From Limnoperna fortunei (Eukaryota; Mollusca; Bivalvia; Mytilida; Modiolidae): a stretch of 64,000 nucleotides of DNA. The notes under the pieces were generated by a model. That model was given only the letters and a program-made list of their open reading frames with translations. It had not been told where the DNA came from and did not search any database. The position numbers and the translations under genes are program-made. Shown here one piece after another: positions 32,895-44,856 of the stretch (its first letter is position 1; the number at the start of each line of letters is the position of its first letter). The stretch lies in contig OX104114.1 of the NCBI GenBank assembly GCA_944474755.1, positions 81,206,623 to 81,270,622 on the forward strand. Direction: 5' to 3'.

Positions 32895-35727
32895 CCGTAT
32901 TTTCCGCATGTTTAGTCAATGTGGACGATAAGTCGAATAGACGATTTTTGGTAAAATTCGGGTAAAAAAACATAGATAAGTCGAATTCGGTCCATAAGTC
33001 GACGTATCCGTGACCATTAACTTTGGTAAGTATTCCAGCTCTAGAAAGATTCTATGTCACCAACCATATATTGACAAGTTGTTAATATTTAGAATAAAAT
33101 TGTTTAATAAATTTTGTTGAGGCCTGGGGTAGATCGTTATAAAATGTGTACGAAACTTCGCTTAAAAATGTGTATACGAAACTTTGCTTTAAAATGTCAG
33201 CGTCTGTACGTGAAGGAGAAAAGTGCATATTGATTGATGTCATTTCGGTTGTTATCTCCTTAAAACAATGATTTCCATTCAATTATTTTATTAATTAAAA
33301 GTATTATGCATACCTGGCTGAACACCTGAAGGTTTCTCTGATTTTATCAAATTTTTGTTTTTAAACTACAATCAGAACACATTATTAACCAATTCATTCA
33401 ATTTATAAATTTTAACGACATCCGAAACATAGTTTCTCCGGTTTCATTTCCCTTTTTAGCTCACCTGACCCGAAGGGTCATGTGAGCTATTGCCATCACT
33501 TGGCGTCCGTCGTCGTCCGTCGTCGTCGTCGTTAACTTTTCTTCAAAAATCTTCTCCTCCAAAACCACTGAAGGGATTGCTTTGAAACTTTGCATACATC
33601 ATCAGTAAAATGCCCTCTACCAAGTTTGCCCAAATCATGGCCTCAGACCAACCAACATGGCCGCCATGGCTTAAAATAGAACAGAGGGGTCAAAATACAG
33701 TTTTTTGCTTATAGTTCAAAAAGTATAACAGTTACAGGAAAACCGAAGAAACCTTCCTTCTTCAGCATCTAAAGCTCTACAAAACACTCCATTGGGTCAA
33801 AGTTGTATGATGACTCCTTGTAGAAGTTATTGCCCTTTAATTGTCAAAATTGATGATTTTTGCCATTTTTGCCTCAAAATCTTGAAAATTATTAGAACTA
33901 GAGAAAAAGTTAGCATTGCTTAATTGTTCTGCTCTATGAGGGCTACAAAAATGACTTAAGGGTCAAGATTGTCTGATTAACCGTTTAAGAGTTATTCCCC
34001 TTGAACTGTTTTTTTTAATCGGTTTTAATTGATTTTTTAAAATCTCCTCTGAAACAACTGAAAGTACTGCTTTGAAACTTTGTACACATCATCTGTCAAA
34101 TGTCCTCAACCAAGTTTGCACCTACCATGGCTGCAGATTAACCAACATGGCCACCATGGCTAAAAATAGGATGGGGGGGGGGGGGGGGTAAAATACAGTT
34201 TTTGGCTTATATTTAAATAAGTGTAAGAGATACTGGAAAACCGAAGAGACATGCCTTCATCTGCATCAAAAGCTCTACGAAACACTCCATCGGGTTGACG
34301 TTGTATGATGACTCCTTATAGGAGTTATTGCCCTTTAATTGTTGAAATTGATTATTTTTGACATTTTTGCCTCAAAATCTTGAAAATTATTAGAACTAGA
34401 GAAAAAGTTAGCATTGTTTAATTGTTCTGCTCTATTGGGGCTACAAAAATGACTCAAGGGTCAAGATTGTCTGATTAACCGTTTAAGAGTTATTCCCCTT
34501 GAACTGTTTTTTTTAATCGGTTTTAATTGATTTTTTAAAATCTTCTCCTCTGAAACAACTGAAAGTACTGCTTTGAAACTTTGTACACATCATCTGTCAA
34601 ATGTCCTCAACTAAGTTTGCACCTACCATGGCTGCAGATTAACCAACATGGCCACCATGGCTAAAAATAGGATGGGGGGGGGCGGTAAAATACAGTTTTT
34701 GGCTTAAATTTAAAAAAGTGTAATAGATACAGGAAAACCGAAGAGACATGCCTTCATCTTCATCAAAAGCTCTACGAAACACTCCATTGGGTTGAAGTTG
34801 TATGATGACTCCTTATAGGAGTTATTGCCCTTTAATTGTCGAAATTGATTATTTTTGACATTTTTGCCTCAAAATCTTGAAAATTATTAGAACTAGAGAA
34901 AAAGTTAGCATTGCTTAATTGTTCTGCTCTATTGGGGCTACAAAAATGACTTAAGGGTCAAGATTGTCTGATGAACCGTTTAGGAATTATTCTCCTTGAA
35001 CATTTTTTTAATCAACTTTACTTGATTTTAAAAAATCTTCTCCTCTTAAACCAATGAAAGGACTGCTTTGAAACATTGCACACATCTTCTTTAGGATATC
35101 CTCTACCAAAATTGTGCAAATCATGACACCTGACTACCTACATAGCTACATTGGATTAATATAGAAAAAATGAAAAAAAGGGGGGGGTGGGGAGTCGAGA
35201 GAGTTTTCGATTGATAGTTAAAAAAGTATAACAGGTACAGCAAATTTGAAGTGAACCTCCCTTCTCCCTCTAAGCATCAAAAGCTCCTCCTTATAGGAGT
35301 TATTTCCCTTAAAAGGTCAAAATTTATGATTTTTGCAGAAGTGTTGGGCAATTCCTGATAGCAAAGAAAAGCTGGATAAAAAAGGGTTGTTTGGTTTCAG
35401 GTTCAGGTGAGCGACACAGGCTCCTGGGAGCCTCTAGTTAATAAAGCAGAATACACTTCCTGCATCCAAAATCGCAGAAAAATAAAGATAAACAAAACAT
35501 GTCTATGCATAATTTATTTTGTTTATTTATACAAAAATGAATGCAGTAACATTGCATACAGTGTCCTTAGAATCCTGCAAAGGAAAACTGAAATTATTAG
35601 CACACAAAAAAAAAATTTCCACATCCGACTCTTTCTGATTCAAGCCTTAGATAAGTCGATTCGGACGATAGGTCGAGGATAGGACTCCCAAGAAAAAAAG
35701 TGTCGACTTATCGTGCGGAAAATAGGG
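32895..35727. mobile_element. TA-flanked mariner-like element, 2,833 bp
   Basis: Inverted ends CCGTATTTTCCGCATG and CGTGCGGAAAATAGGG, each bordered by TA (32893-32894; 35728-35729). The uninterrupted target is present at 30750-30765 in unit 1, so the borders and the 2-bp duplication are verified within the window. Subterminal GATAAGTCGA/TCGACTTATC words occur at both ends. Most of the interior is a HINE-like element (33458-35437); the remaining host part has no transposase. Confidence 0.85.
33458..35437 (+). mobile_element. HINE-like element, type 1 (four core units)
   Basis: 5' cap AGCTCACCTGACCCGAAGGG, GTCGTCCGTC microsatellite, then four units of ~490 bp starting near 33545, 34045, 34540 and 35033. 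G tracts lie at the same position in successive units (34173-34188, 34674-34682, about 35179-35190). 3' cap CAGGTGAGCGACACAGGCTC, hairpin AGGCTCCTGGGAGCCT, terminal CTAG. It lies wholly inside the TA-flanked element and so inserted after it. Confidence 0.85.
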
Positions 35728-35965
35728 TAATTAGAAATGGACTTATTACTTGTCAAAAACTGAAATTTTCCTAATAAGGCAATAACATTGCCTAGAATTT
35801 TCAAAACAATTTTTGACAACATTCTTGTATGTATATTATAATTTTGTTACAAGAATTAAGGTACAGAAAAGAGTCATTGGAATTGTTTTAATGATCAACA
35901 TAGCTTTAAATTTTACAGTTAAAGTGAAAACTATATTTCTGTTAACAAATTGTCTTTTTGTTAAC
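35728..35965. repeat. Duplicated segment, unit 2, right part
   Basis: It continues host sequence after the TA-flanked element: TTAGAAATGGACTTATTACT and AAAGAGTCATTGGAATTGTT match 30758-30970 in unit 1. Homology fades after TTGTCTTTTTGTTAA. Confidence 0.75.
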
Positions 35966-36591
35966 CGACTTAGTTAATTTTTAACGAAATCTGGCCATTT
36001 CTGTCTTTGATCGATTTTTTTAATTTTGTTTTGTTTCTATGATATTGTCTTTTAATTAAACATCTAGTAGTCAATTGCATATGTTTAACCTGGGATATGA
36101 CAGTAAATCTCTCATCACTTAGGGCTTGACTAAAAAAAAATTGCAGGCCATGTTCAATACAAAATATCCAGTATACGAAACTGCCATGAAAATATTCATT
36201 TAATTTGCAACCATGGAAATTTAAGAACAGAAACAAAGACTGTAAAACTGAAAACAAAGAATAAAAAAAAATTAATAATCATTCTCGTGACAATGTGAAT
36301 CTATAGAATTTATAATACCTCCTTTCTTTTAATTGTGCTGAATCTTTTTGTATTTATTTGAGTAGTCATGGTAACTAACCATATATCAATTTTTTCATCC
36401 CGTTAACTGCGCATTTTAGACACCAACTTGTGGTGCCCCACCAGAAATAGCACAATGAGGGTGAGAGGTCCTTTCCTTGAGATACTAGCTATCGCTATGA
36501 TTATTAACTGAATTATTTAACTACATTGTAGTATAGGCTACATGTTATAAACAACACAGTATAATAACCTTTTTCATATTTCTAAGAGGGG
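35966..36591. other. AT-rich DNA, nothing recognised
   Basis: A 95-codon minus-strand frame at 35970-36257 has no recognisable domain and is not called. Confidence 0.4.
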
Positions 36592-36751
36592 CCTCGGTGG
36601 CCAAGTGGTTAAGGTAGTTCATCTACTATTGATCATATGGTCTGTCAACACTGAGGTTGCTTGTTCGAGTCTCACTGTGGGAAGGGTGCACTCGACTCCA
36701 GTCTTAATTTTCTCCGGGAACTCCGGCTTCCTCCCCCAATAAAAACTGGAT
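36592..36751 (+). mobile_element. SINE, 3'-truncated
   Basis: Head GGGGCCTCGGTGGCCAAGTG, B-box-like TGTTCGAGTCTC, body to CAATAAAAACTGGAT, then it stops before the TATAGCTG segment. A short internal deletion removes the AATTGACAAGGATTGCC portion. Confidence 0.8.
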
Positions 36752-37419
36752 ATATCTTTCCGTAACACATTAGCATACCTGATTAACCTTTTATCCTAGC
36801 TAGATTTTATATTAATAAATAACCAATCAAAAAATAACTTTAATGGCATATTGTTTGTACAGTTTAAACAAGAACATTTTTCTTTTTCTTTCTGATGAGA
36901 TGACATAGGATGAATAAATAAAGAACAGCTATGATTTATTGATAAAAAATTAAGCAGAATCTTAGACATCCGAAATGTATGAAACTGCCTACTGTTTTGA
37001 CAAATTTAATTGATTTACATGCACAAAACAGATACATATATTATATAAAGATAAATAGCAGATTTTGACAAGCTAACTGTTGGCAGCATGAATTCCTGCC
37101 TTTACCATTTCCTTTGGGTATAGAACTTTCATTTTCATTATATTTTACCTCCTCAAAGACATACAACTGATTAAATGGAATTATTTTCAGATACTAGTAT
37201 GAATCAGTTTTGGTTCTGCTGTTCATTAGAACAATATGAAGTGGGGATCTAATGTATGATAAAGATATGAATTATGGAAAGATTTCTAATCCTACTTTAC
37301 AGTAAGTAATTATGCTGCAAGACTTCCGAGTCAGAATATTCTTTCACTTAAATCTATAGTCATTCAAAGAAGTATATTTTGTTTATTCCTGCTTGTATAT
37401 TTAACTATGGTTGGAATTC
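36752..37419. other. AT-rich DNA, nothing recognised
   Basis: No repeat, frame or motif that I can support. Confidence 0.4.
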
Positions 37420-37574
37420 AGAAACTATTGAACCATTTGAAACCAAACAGCAATATTCATTGGATGGTCTCAACAAAGATAATGTTATTTAACCTGAAAA
37501 TTAATGGACTTGTAACATCAGGGAAATGCCATCATCATCGCCTATATATATATCAGGTGAGCGAGAGCCTCTGG
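37420..37574 (+). mobile_element. HINE-like 3' fragment (type 2)
   Basis: ATTCATTGGATGGTCTC and AACATCAGGGAAATGCCATC match the last part of 8681-9461. It ends CAGGTGAGCGAGAGCCTCTGG; the 3' hairpin has lost one arm. Confidence 0.7.
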
Positions 37575-37899
37575 TTTAAATGTACATGTAGTATATAGCT
37601 GTTTAAATAGTACTACAAAGGTTTAAGCTACAGTCTTACTACATGAAAATTCAGTAGCACTTCTATGTCTGTATCATCTCTGTAACTATTTTACTATTGG
37701 TAACCACATAATTTATGAATACCAGGAGGTTCTTAATTTCTTTTGAATCTGTCAAAAATCCTGGCTGCCAGAGACAGTTATAGGCTGCATGGTTGAAGTT
37801 TAAAATCTTAACACAAACAACAACTATTATCCCAAACGGATAGCTCAAATACTCTTTGTCTGTCTGTCCACTCTTTGCACTATTTATCATCTCTTCAAA

Positions 37900-38392
37900 A
37901 CTGGTAGGCATAATGAATTCAAATGCACATAGATGGTGATGAGTTAAGAGTGCAATGCCCAAGAACCATAACTCTACCTATGCTATTGTTTAATTATCTC
38001 CCTTAGTTTATTTTTCTTGTCCAGACAATAACTTAAAACCTGCTGAATGGATTAACTTCAAACTTGGTATTTATACATATACTTTGTGATAATTATATAA
38101 TTATGTAGAAGTGCAGTGCACAAGAACCATGCACTACTCTAAATAAGTTAATTGTTTAATTATCATCCTTAGTTTATTTTTGTTATCTGTAAACTTGTTT
38201 TGTCCCAGGCATTTCTCAGAAACTGTTTGACTTGTTGATTTCAGAGTACGAACTTAAAGTAGAAATGTTATGCACAAAAACCATAACATAACCTACGTTA
38301 ATCTTTTATGTCCAGACAGTAACCTAAATGGATAAGCATGGTATATAGGTGCATAGTGATGAGTAGAAATTTGTGTGTGTGTGTGTATTATA
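37900..38392. repeat. Decayed ~160-bp tandem units and GT microsatellite
   Basis: Phrases CAAGAACCATAACTCTACC, TTATCTCCCTTAGTTTATTTT and CAGACAGTAACCT recur about three times (near 37965, 38105 and 38275), like the core of another capped repeat family. A (TG)n run lies at 38372-38387. The minus-strand 99-codon frame at 37663-37962 partly overlaps and is not called. Confidence 0.5.
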
Positions 38393-38740
38393 AGTCTCCT
38401 TCTGGCTTGGCCGAAGTGAACTATAGGTTTGCACTCAGTACATCAGTCCTTCACACATGTTTTCCTGACTTTTTTCTAAACGTTTGCAGATATTGAACTG
38501 TCAGATATTTGGTATGTAAGTCAACAATCATGAGTTTCAGATCAAGTTTAAATGGTTTGCTGGTACAATGATTTTTGACAAAATTTCTGTCCTGCTAGAA
38601 ATTTTTAGGGTTAGCTTGCATATGTTATCTGTAAATCATTTAACCCTCTTACTGGAAGTATTTAAAACTGAATCAATATTTTCCTGATCATAAAACAGAG
38701 TATTATCATCAGTGTATTTGTATAAATTACTATTCTGGGT
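38393..38740. repeat. Possible third capped repeat family, degraded
   Basis: AAGTCTCCTTCTGGCTTGGC followed by CGAAGTGAACTATAGG can form a weak 5' hairpin and is followed by text (TTTCTAAACGTTTGCAGATA, CTGTCAGATATTTGGTATG) typical in style of these repeats. No 3' cap is visible. Confidence 0.35.
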
Positions 38741-39167
38741 ACAAGGAAGGTTTTCAGGGCTCAACACAAGGACTGCTCAATTTAGACGACCCTCTTGTTG
38801 AAGGGTAGTCAGGTTATTACGAGCAAAGTCCTCATTAGGTTATAATAAGCAAAGCCTAATGGCTGACTGTAGTGAGTAACGTGTTTGATCAGTACCATGC
38901 TTATTGTACATTAAAGGCAACAACAACAAAAAAAAACTGTCCCTAATCATCTTGTTTAAGTCTCATTCAAATTTTTCAGCACAATTGTCTATTTCATGTT
39001 GGTGTTGATTTACTTGTTCTGAATGGAACAAAAAAAAACCAGCTTGTTGGAAATTAAGCATCTTTAGATTCATAAAATAAATTACTTACAAATAAACTCT
39101 AAAATCTCATTTAACAGGTGTGGATTCGTACAAAATAAATATTTAGAAATGAATTTTAAATAAATTT
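38741..39167. other. AT-rich DNA, nothing recognised
   Basis: Apart from a short inverted motif (TTAGGTTATAATAAGC ... GCCTAA near 38835-38860) nothing is seen. Confidence 0.35.
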
Positions 39168-39402
39168 TGGGGCCTCAGTGGCCGAGCGGTTATGGTAGTT
39201 AGTAACTAGTATTGATCACGGGGTCTGTCAACACTGAGATTGCTGGATCGAGTCTCACAGTCGGCATGATGTAATTGTTTCCAATTTTAATTGACTGTTT
39301 TCCTACTGCAGGTCTGGGGTTTCTTCAAAGTACACTGGCTTCCTCCCTCAATAAGAACTGGATCAGTGGATGCCATGATATAGCTGAAAAAATTGCTAAA
39401 AG
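39168..39402 (+). mobile_element. tRNA-derived SINE
   Basis: Head GGGGCCTCAGTGGCCGAGCG, B-box-like GGATCGAGTCTC, body to GCCATGATATAGCTGAAAAA. The A-rich tail is lost or very short. The 93-codon plus frame and 100-codon minus frame here are SINE shadows. Confidence 0.85.
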
Positions 39403-40454
39403 TTTTGATGCTTTGCTGTTATTTACTAGGGTAGCATCTCTAAGTGCTAAAGCATGTTCAGTTAAACCAAACCTTTCAGTTTTAACATTTAAGCAAATCC
39501 TAGACGATTTGTTGAATGTCTTTAAAACGGTAACTAAAATAAGATCTTTTATTTGATAAAGGCTTCTGTTTACTTTTTCATTAAGCTCCATCATTCTAAG
39601 TGGAAAAGATTGACCCAGAAATGCCACAATGCAAATTAGGTAATTGAGATTTTTGCATTCTATCTATATTGTAATGGAATGGAATGCAATTATTGTTATC
39701 AGGGGAGATAATCACAAATAATAATGACTAACTCTCCTATTTAACAGCAGATAAGATCTTTTGATGGCATTGAAATGATTGCTCTCCATCTTGTAGTCTA
39801 TTTTTAGATAATTTTACTTTCATTTCATTTGATATGGAGATCTATGCTTCAATTAAAAGGAATTTATACAGTATAATAGGTCAGAGATCAGAGAAAGTGG
39901 ATTTTGTGGAAAAAAAGTTTTCGATGCAAAAGATATTTGTACACAGTGGTGTAAATGTGAATGGGCTGATGAATAACTGAATATTTTTATACTCCATCGT
40001 TTAAATTTGGGGGTATATTGTGATCGGGGTGTCCCTTCTTCTGTACTACTTGTGGTAACTATCTCTTATCCAAATCCACCTGCTAATTACTAGTATTTTG
40101 TGTAAGCCTCCTACAGTTTTGGACCAGATGAAGAAACATGACCAATTTCTCTTTACTATATATCAAAAAGCTTGTTGTTATATAGAAAAGAGAAATTGAT
40201 CATTGTAATATAGAAAGAGAAATTTGATCATTCATTTTCTGAAGTCATATTTCACAACTAGACATGTCAGACTGGTTACCAAATGAGTAAACATATACAA
40301 TTCACTCACTTATTGACATTTAATATAATTACAAACAAATTATCCTTACCCCCAAGTGCCTGTGCTCAGCACCGCAAAAGTTCTGTAGTGCGGCACCCAA
40401 TACTTCACGCTTCAGTGAACAGAAATTGGCAGGTGTTTACCAATATGTGCAAAA
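39403..40454. other. AT-rich DNA, nothing recognised
   Basis: GAGAAATTGATCATTGTAATA and a near copy at 40190-40232 form a minor local duplication. No gene evidence. Confidence 0.4.
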
Positions 40455-40875
40455 GGCCTCAGTGGCCTAGTGGTGAGGGTAGTTCCTCTCAATTGATCAT
40501 GGGGGCCTCAGTGGCCTAGTGGTGAGGGTAGTTCCTCTCAATTGATCATGGGGGCCTCAGTGGCCTAGTGGTGAGGGTAGTTCCTCTCAATTGATCATGG
40601 GGACCTCAGTGGCCTAGTGGTGAGGGTAGTTCCTCTCAATTGATCATGGGGGCCTCAGTGGCCTAGTGGTTAAGGTAGTTCCTCTCAATTGATCATTTGG
40701 TCTGTCAACACTGACATTGCAGGTTTGAGCCTTCCCAGGACAGGGTGCATTCGACTCCAATCTTAATTGACAAGGATTGCCAATTTTCCTACCGAAGGTC
40801 GGGGATTTTCTCCTGGTACTCCAGCTTCCTCCCCAATAAAAACTGGACGCCATGATATAGCTGAAAAATTGCTTG
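40455..40875 (+). mobile_element. SINE with A-box head repeated five times
   Basis: A 49-bp unit (GGCCTCAGTGGCCTAGTGGT ... CAATTGATCATGGG) occurs at 40455, 40504, 40553, 40602 and 40651. The fifth unit continues into a complete SINE (CTGTCAACACTGACATTGC, B-box-like GGTTTGAGCC, CCAATAAAAACTGGACGCC, TATAGCTGAAAAATTGC). In the extra units TGAGGG replaces the TTAAGG of the last head. The repeated segment is the 5' part of the tRNA-like head, so there would be five A boxes and one B box. Confidence 0.85.
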
Positions 40876-43290
40876 AATTACCAGAATAATGAACTGTAAC
40901 TTCACAGAAATAATGTTAGTTTTGGTTCCTTTCCCTATCTCTGAGTGCATGTCAGTAGAGGTCCATCGTATACACCATGCCATAGTTACTATCCCTATCA
41001 GTCAGTGTGGTAATGTGTTTCGCTGTCTTTGAAGTTATGGAATTCTCTGTCAGTTAAAACAATATTAGATCAATATTCAGAAAATAACAGATGGTTTTAG
41101 AATTTTTGTGTCAAAAATATGATGAAATTGGTTAATTATTGATAAAATCAACAAGCTAATGTCTGGTTTCGTGAAGAGGAGTTTGTTTACCATTCCTTTC
41201 TGAAAATGAGTATATGTTCAAAAATTTTTAATCAAATTTTAGAAAGTCAGTGACATAGAATAAGTATTTTTAGTCTGAACTAGAGAAATAATAGATCATG
41301 TGTAATTGGAATTGAAGGGTTTGGAGGAGGAAATGAGTGAGTAGGGTAGGTGAGACTCTTGTTTAAAAAAAACCTTTACTAGTTTTGAGTTTAAATGATT
41401 TTATCAGCCATGACAATTTTGATGTTTGTTGTGATAGTTCCAAACCCTCAAGCTTAAGTCTGAGATTTGACATAAAATTGTTTTGTGATGATTTTAAGGC
41501 AATGCAGGACACCATCTGCCATTTTTGTTAAAATTTCAAAATAGAACATTCATGCTAAATTTAATAATAATTTCTTTCATTCTTAACTTTAATTTCCATA
41601 AAATTTAAAATAATAATGAAAGTCTTATACCTATATTATTACTTCAATTTATAAATGGTTGAAATAAAAAGTTTTTGCATAAATGAGTTCAGTATTGGCA
41701 AAAATAATGTAGGTTATTTTGACCAAAAAATACCATTTTTTAGCACTTTTTTACCAGTTATTTCCCAATAGACAAAAATTTAACTCGGAGACCCCTATTA
41801 TTCTTTCCAGCACTAAAATTTATACCAATTGCTTGACATTATATAAAAAGTTTAGAAAATTTCATTGGACAGAATTTTTGTAATCTTTTATTTTATTGCT
41901 TTTTATTATCTTCTCTGTATAATCTATGAAAAAATTTAAAATTTAAGTGCTCAACCCCTCAAAAGTAAGCTCTGAAACTCTATTTTTTATTTTGAATTTT
42001 GATAACTTGTATAAAAAACTAACTATATGGGCAATTTAAAGAAAATTCATTGACAAATCATTTTCAGTGATATGGTCGGGCCTGCATCCCCTTTTATGAC
42101 CAGGTGTTACAACAAAGGTGTTAACATTCTTATCTTATGTTTGTTATGGTCCCCATTCTGATATTCTTATGTGTCGACTGTGTTGAAATGCATAACTTTT
42201 CATTTTGTATCAGAGTTATCTTTCTTTGAACCATATACTTTGCTATGAATTTGCACTGAGTTGACTATCAAACTGTTTAATTTCGATAGTAAATATTATG
42301 TATTCTGTACCATGTGGTTTCATAGCAACATAATCTGTTATAGATGTAGTTTGGAAAAAAATTAAACTGAAAGTACAACATCAAAGAAAAGTCTAAACAT
42401 TTGAATGGACAGTTTCATCAAAATATTCTTTTTAAAAAAGGAAATGAAATTTCAATTTTTATTAAGTACATTTTGGAGCAATTTATTGCTATTCAATTAT
42501 AAAAAAGAATATTCAAAAAAGAAAATTGTGACCATAGAAAGTTGGCACATAGCAATGGAGGTGCAATAATAAGTTAAGATTTTTATATATACAAAGATTG
42601 CTATATATAAAGTTCCTAAAATGTGTGTCTTTGTAAGCCTATAAAAGAATACCTATTGTCCTGGATACTTCTAGAAAAAAATTCAGATGGTTGAAATTTC
42701 AGTCTGTGTAATTGTGTTGAAGACTTCTTTATTAAGATGACTTAAAATAAAAAACTAGGTACCAATTACAACAATAAATCTCTCTAACTAGCACAATTTT
42801 GCAGGGCTGTGCCAAATATTTCACCCTTGAGTGAACATAGAAAAAAGGATGTTTTACCAATGTGTGCTTAGTTGGACATTATTGTAGCTGAGACACATTT
42901 CCATGTTTTATACTTTTTATGTGATGACTTTAAACAATGCTTGTTATAAGATCACAATTCCCATCCTTGTCGCAGAATTGTGTTTGCTGTTAAGTGACAT
43001 TCAACTCCCCAAACTCAGCTCTGCACCAAAAACTATATGAGTATAAAACAACAATATTATATATTATATGTAATTTAACCATGGCTTAAGTATCTTCGGT
43101 GTAACCAGAGCCTCACAGATTAGTATAACTGACCTAACAGTTCAAATATTATGTACTTAAGCTATAGAATAAAAAAATATCAAAGGTTTAAGTGTACATG
43201 TTGTATAATGTTGCATATATGACATCCTGTTTAATTTAGCAGCTATATCATATATAAGGCATGTGTTAGCTAGCATTCTTATTGTAAACC
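40876..43290. other. AT-rich DNA, nothing recognised
   Basis: About 2.4 kb with no frame above background and no recognised repeat. It may be unique host sequence. Confidence 0.45.
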
Positions 43291-43291
43291 A

Positions 43292-43315
43292 CAAGTAAGT
43301 AAGTAAGTAAGTAAA
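43292..43315. repeat. (AAGT)n microsatellite
   Basis: Six head-to-tail AAGT/GTAA units. Confidence 0.85.
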
Positions 43316-43544
43316 TTCTTACTTTAAAGAGGGAAACACAGTTAGTTTACAACACTAATCTTTCCTGAGGCCCTCATTAAAACAACATATTAAACAAAAC
43401 AGCATATAAAATGGAATATTACAATGTGTGTTCATACTACAGTACTATAGACAATTTGATCATAATAACATATATATTGTACAGAACATTTGTATGGTTT
43501 TAGACACTGTCTAGCAATGATCTTATTTGTGACTTAAGAAATTT

Positions 43545-43740
43545 GTCAATACAACACAGTTCTACTTCAGAGCATTTGTGACATTAAAACCACTGACAGA
43601 CTTCTGCAACTTGACAAAAACAAGATGGTTATTTCTTAATTCTACTGTCAAAGCATTTATGATAGTAAAACCACTGACTGACTTCACCATCTTGACAAAT
43701 ACAACACAGTTATTTCATAATTCTACCATCAAAGCAGTGA
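43545..43740. repeat. ~83-bp tandem repeat, ~2.3 copies
   Basis: GTAAAACCACTGACTGACTT and ATTAAAACCACTGACAGACT head two units, each with an ACTTGACAAA or TCTTGACAAA phrase and ending CTTAATTCTACTGTCAAAGC or similar. Moderately diverged. Confidence 0.65.
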
Positions 43741-43845
43741 AGTGGGCTACCAAATAAGGCCTGTAGTCAGTATGCAAATATAAGGATGAAGTAACTATGG
43801 TCAGAGGGATTTAATTTAAGTCCAATACCTTTTTAGCTTAAAATA

Positions 43846-43986
43846 TTTACATGGGTCCATTAAATCCCACTGAACATCAGTTAACATTTGTGTTTACATG
43901 GGTCCATTAAATCCCACTGAACATCAGTTAACATTTGTGTTTACATTGGTCCATTAAATCCCACTGAACATCAGTTAACATTTCTG
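43846..43986. repeat. 47-bp tandem repeat, 3 copies
   Basis: Unit TTTACATGGGTCCATTAAAT, CCCACTGAACATCAGTTAAC, ATTTGTG repeated three times with only two changes, so a recent expansion. Confidence 0.9.
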
Positions 43987-44035
43987 TTTCCTTTGTTTAT
44001 TGCTGTTGTGTAATAGATTTTTTTAAAAGTAAAGT

Positions 44036-44290
44036 TGGGGCCTCGGTGGCGGAGTGGTTAAGGTAGTTCATCTACTATTGATCATGTAGTCTGTCAACAC
44101 TGAGGTTGCTGGTTCGATTATCACTGCAGGCAGGGTATACTCAACTCGACAATCATTGCCAGTTTTCCTACCACAGTGCGGGGTTTTCTTTTGGTACTCT
44201 GGCTAATCTCTCCCAATAAAAACAGGACGCCATGATTTAGCTGAAAAATTGCTGAAAGTGGGGTTAAACAATATTCAAACAAACAAATAA
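44036..44290 (+). mobile_element. tRNA-derived SINE
   Basis: Head GGGGCCTCGGTGGCGGAGTG, B box GGTTCGATTATC, body to CCATGATTTAGCTGAAAAAT and tail CAAACAAACAAATAAAA. It forms an inverted pair with the next SINE. Confidence 0.85.
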
Positions 44291-44345
44291 AAGTAAATTC
44301 AAAGATTGACTGTTTCAGTAATAAAATGTATACAGTGGCTCTCTT

Positions 44346-44597
44346 GTTTGTTTGAATCATGTTTAACACCAATTTGCTGCAATTTTTCAGCTATATCATG
44401 GCGTCCAGTTTATATTGGTTGAGAAAGATGGAGAAGCCTGTAAAAACTCCAATGACTCTGAATCCATGTCCACTAAGGTTGAACTCGAGCACACTACCTG
44501 CAGTAAGGCTTAAACTAGCAACCTCAGTGTTTACAGGCACATTACATCATCAATTGTTGATGACTTACTACCTTAACCACTAGACCACAGAGGCCCC
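44346..44597 (-). mobile_element. tRNA-derived SINE (minus strand)
   Basis: Plus-strand tail TTGTTTGTTTGAATCATGTT, then AGCTATATCATGGCGTCCAG and the head complement CACTAGACCACAGAGGCCCC. Tail-to-tail with the preceding SINE, about 55 bp apart. Confidence 0.85.
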
Positions 44598-44721
44598 AGG
44601 GACACCGTAATCAGTAACTCTCTGTAAATATTGCTCATATTAATGTTATAAATTAATTTTCTTGTAAAGTAAAAAATATAAATATCTAACATGTATTGTA
44701 TTCAAGTCTAATACAGATCTA

Positions 44722-44856
44722 CTTCAGTTTCTATTTCTAGAATGATGGGAGGCGGGTTTGGGAGTACTTCAGTTTCTATTTCTAGAATGATGGGAGGCGG
44801 GTTTGGGAGTACTTCAGTTTCTATTTCTAGAATGATGGGAGGCGGGTTTGGGAGTA
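44722..44856. repeat. 45-bp tandem repeat, 3 copies
   Basis: Three identical copies of a unit containing TTTCTAGAATGATGGGAGGC and GGGTTTGGGAGTA. Confidence 0.92.

Noticed and set aside
37663..37962. 99-codon minus-strand frame as a gene
   Set aside because: It overlaps a degraded repeat, has no recognised domain and no splice context.
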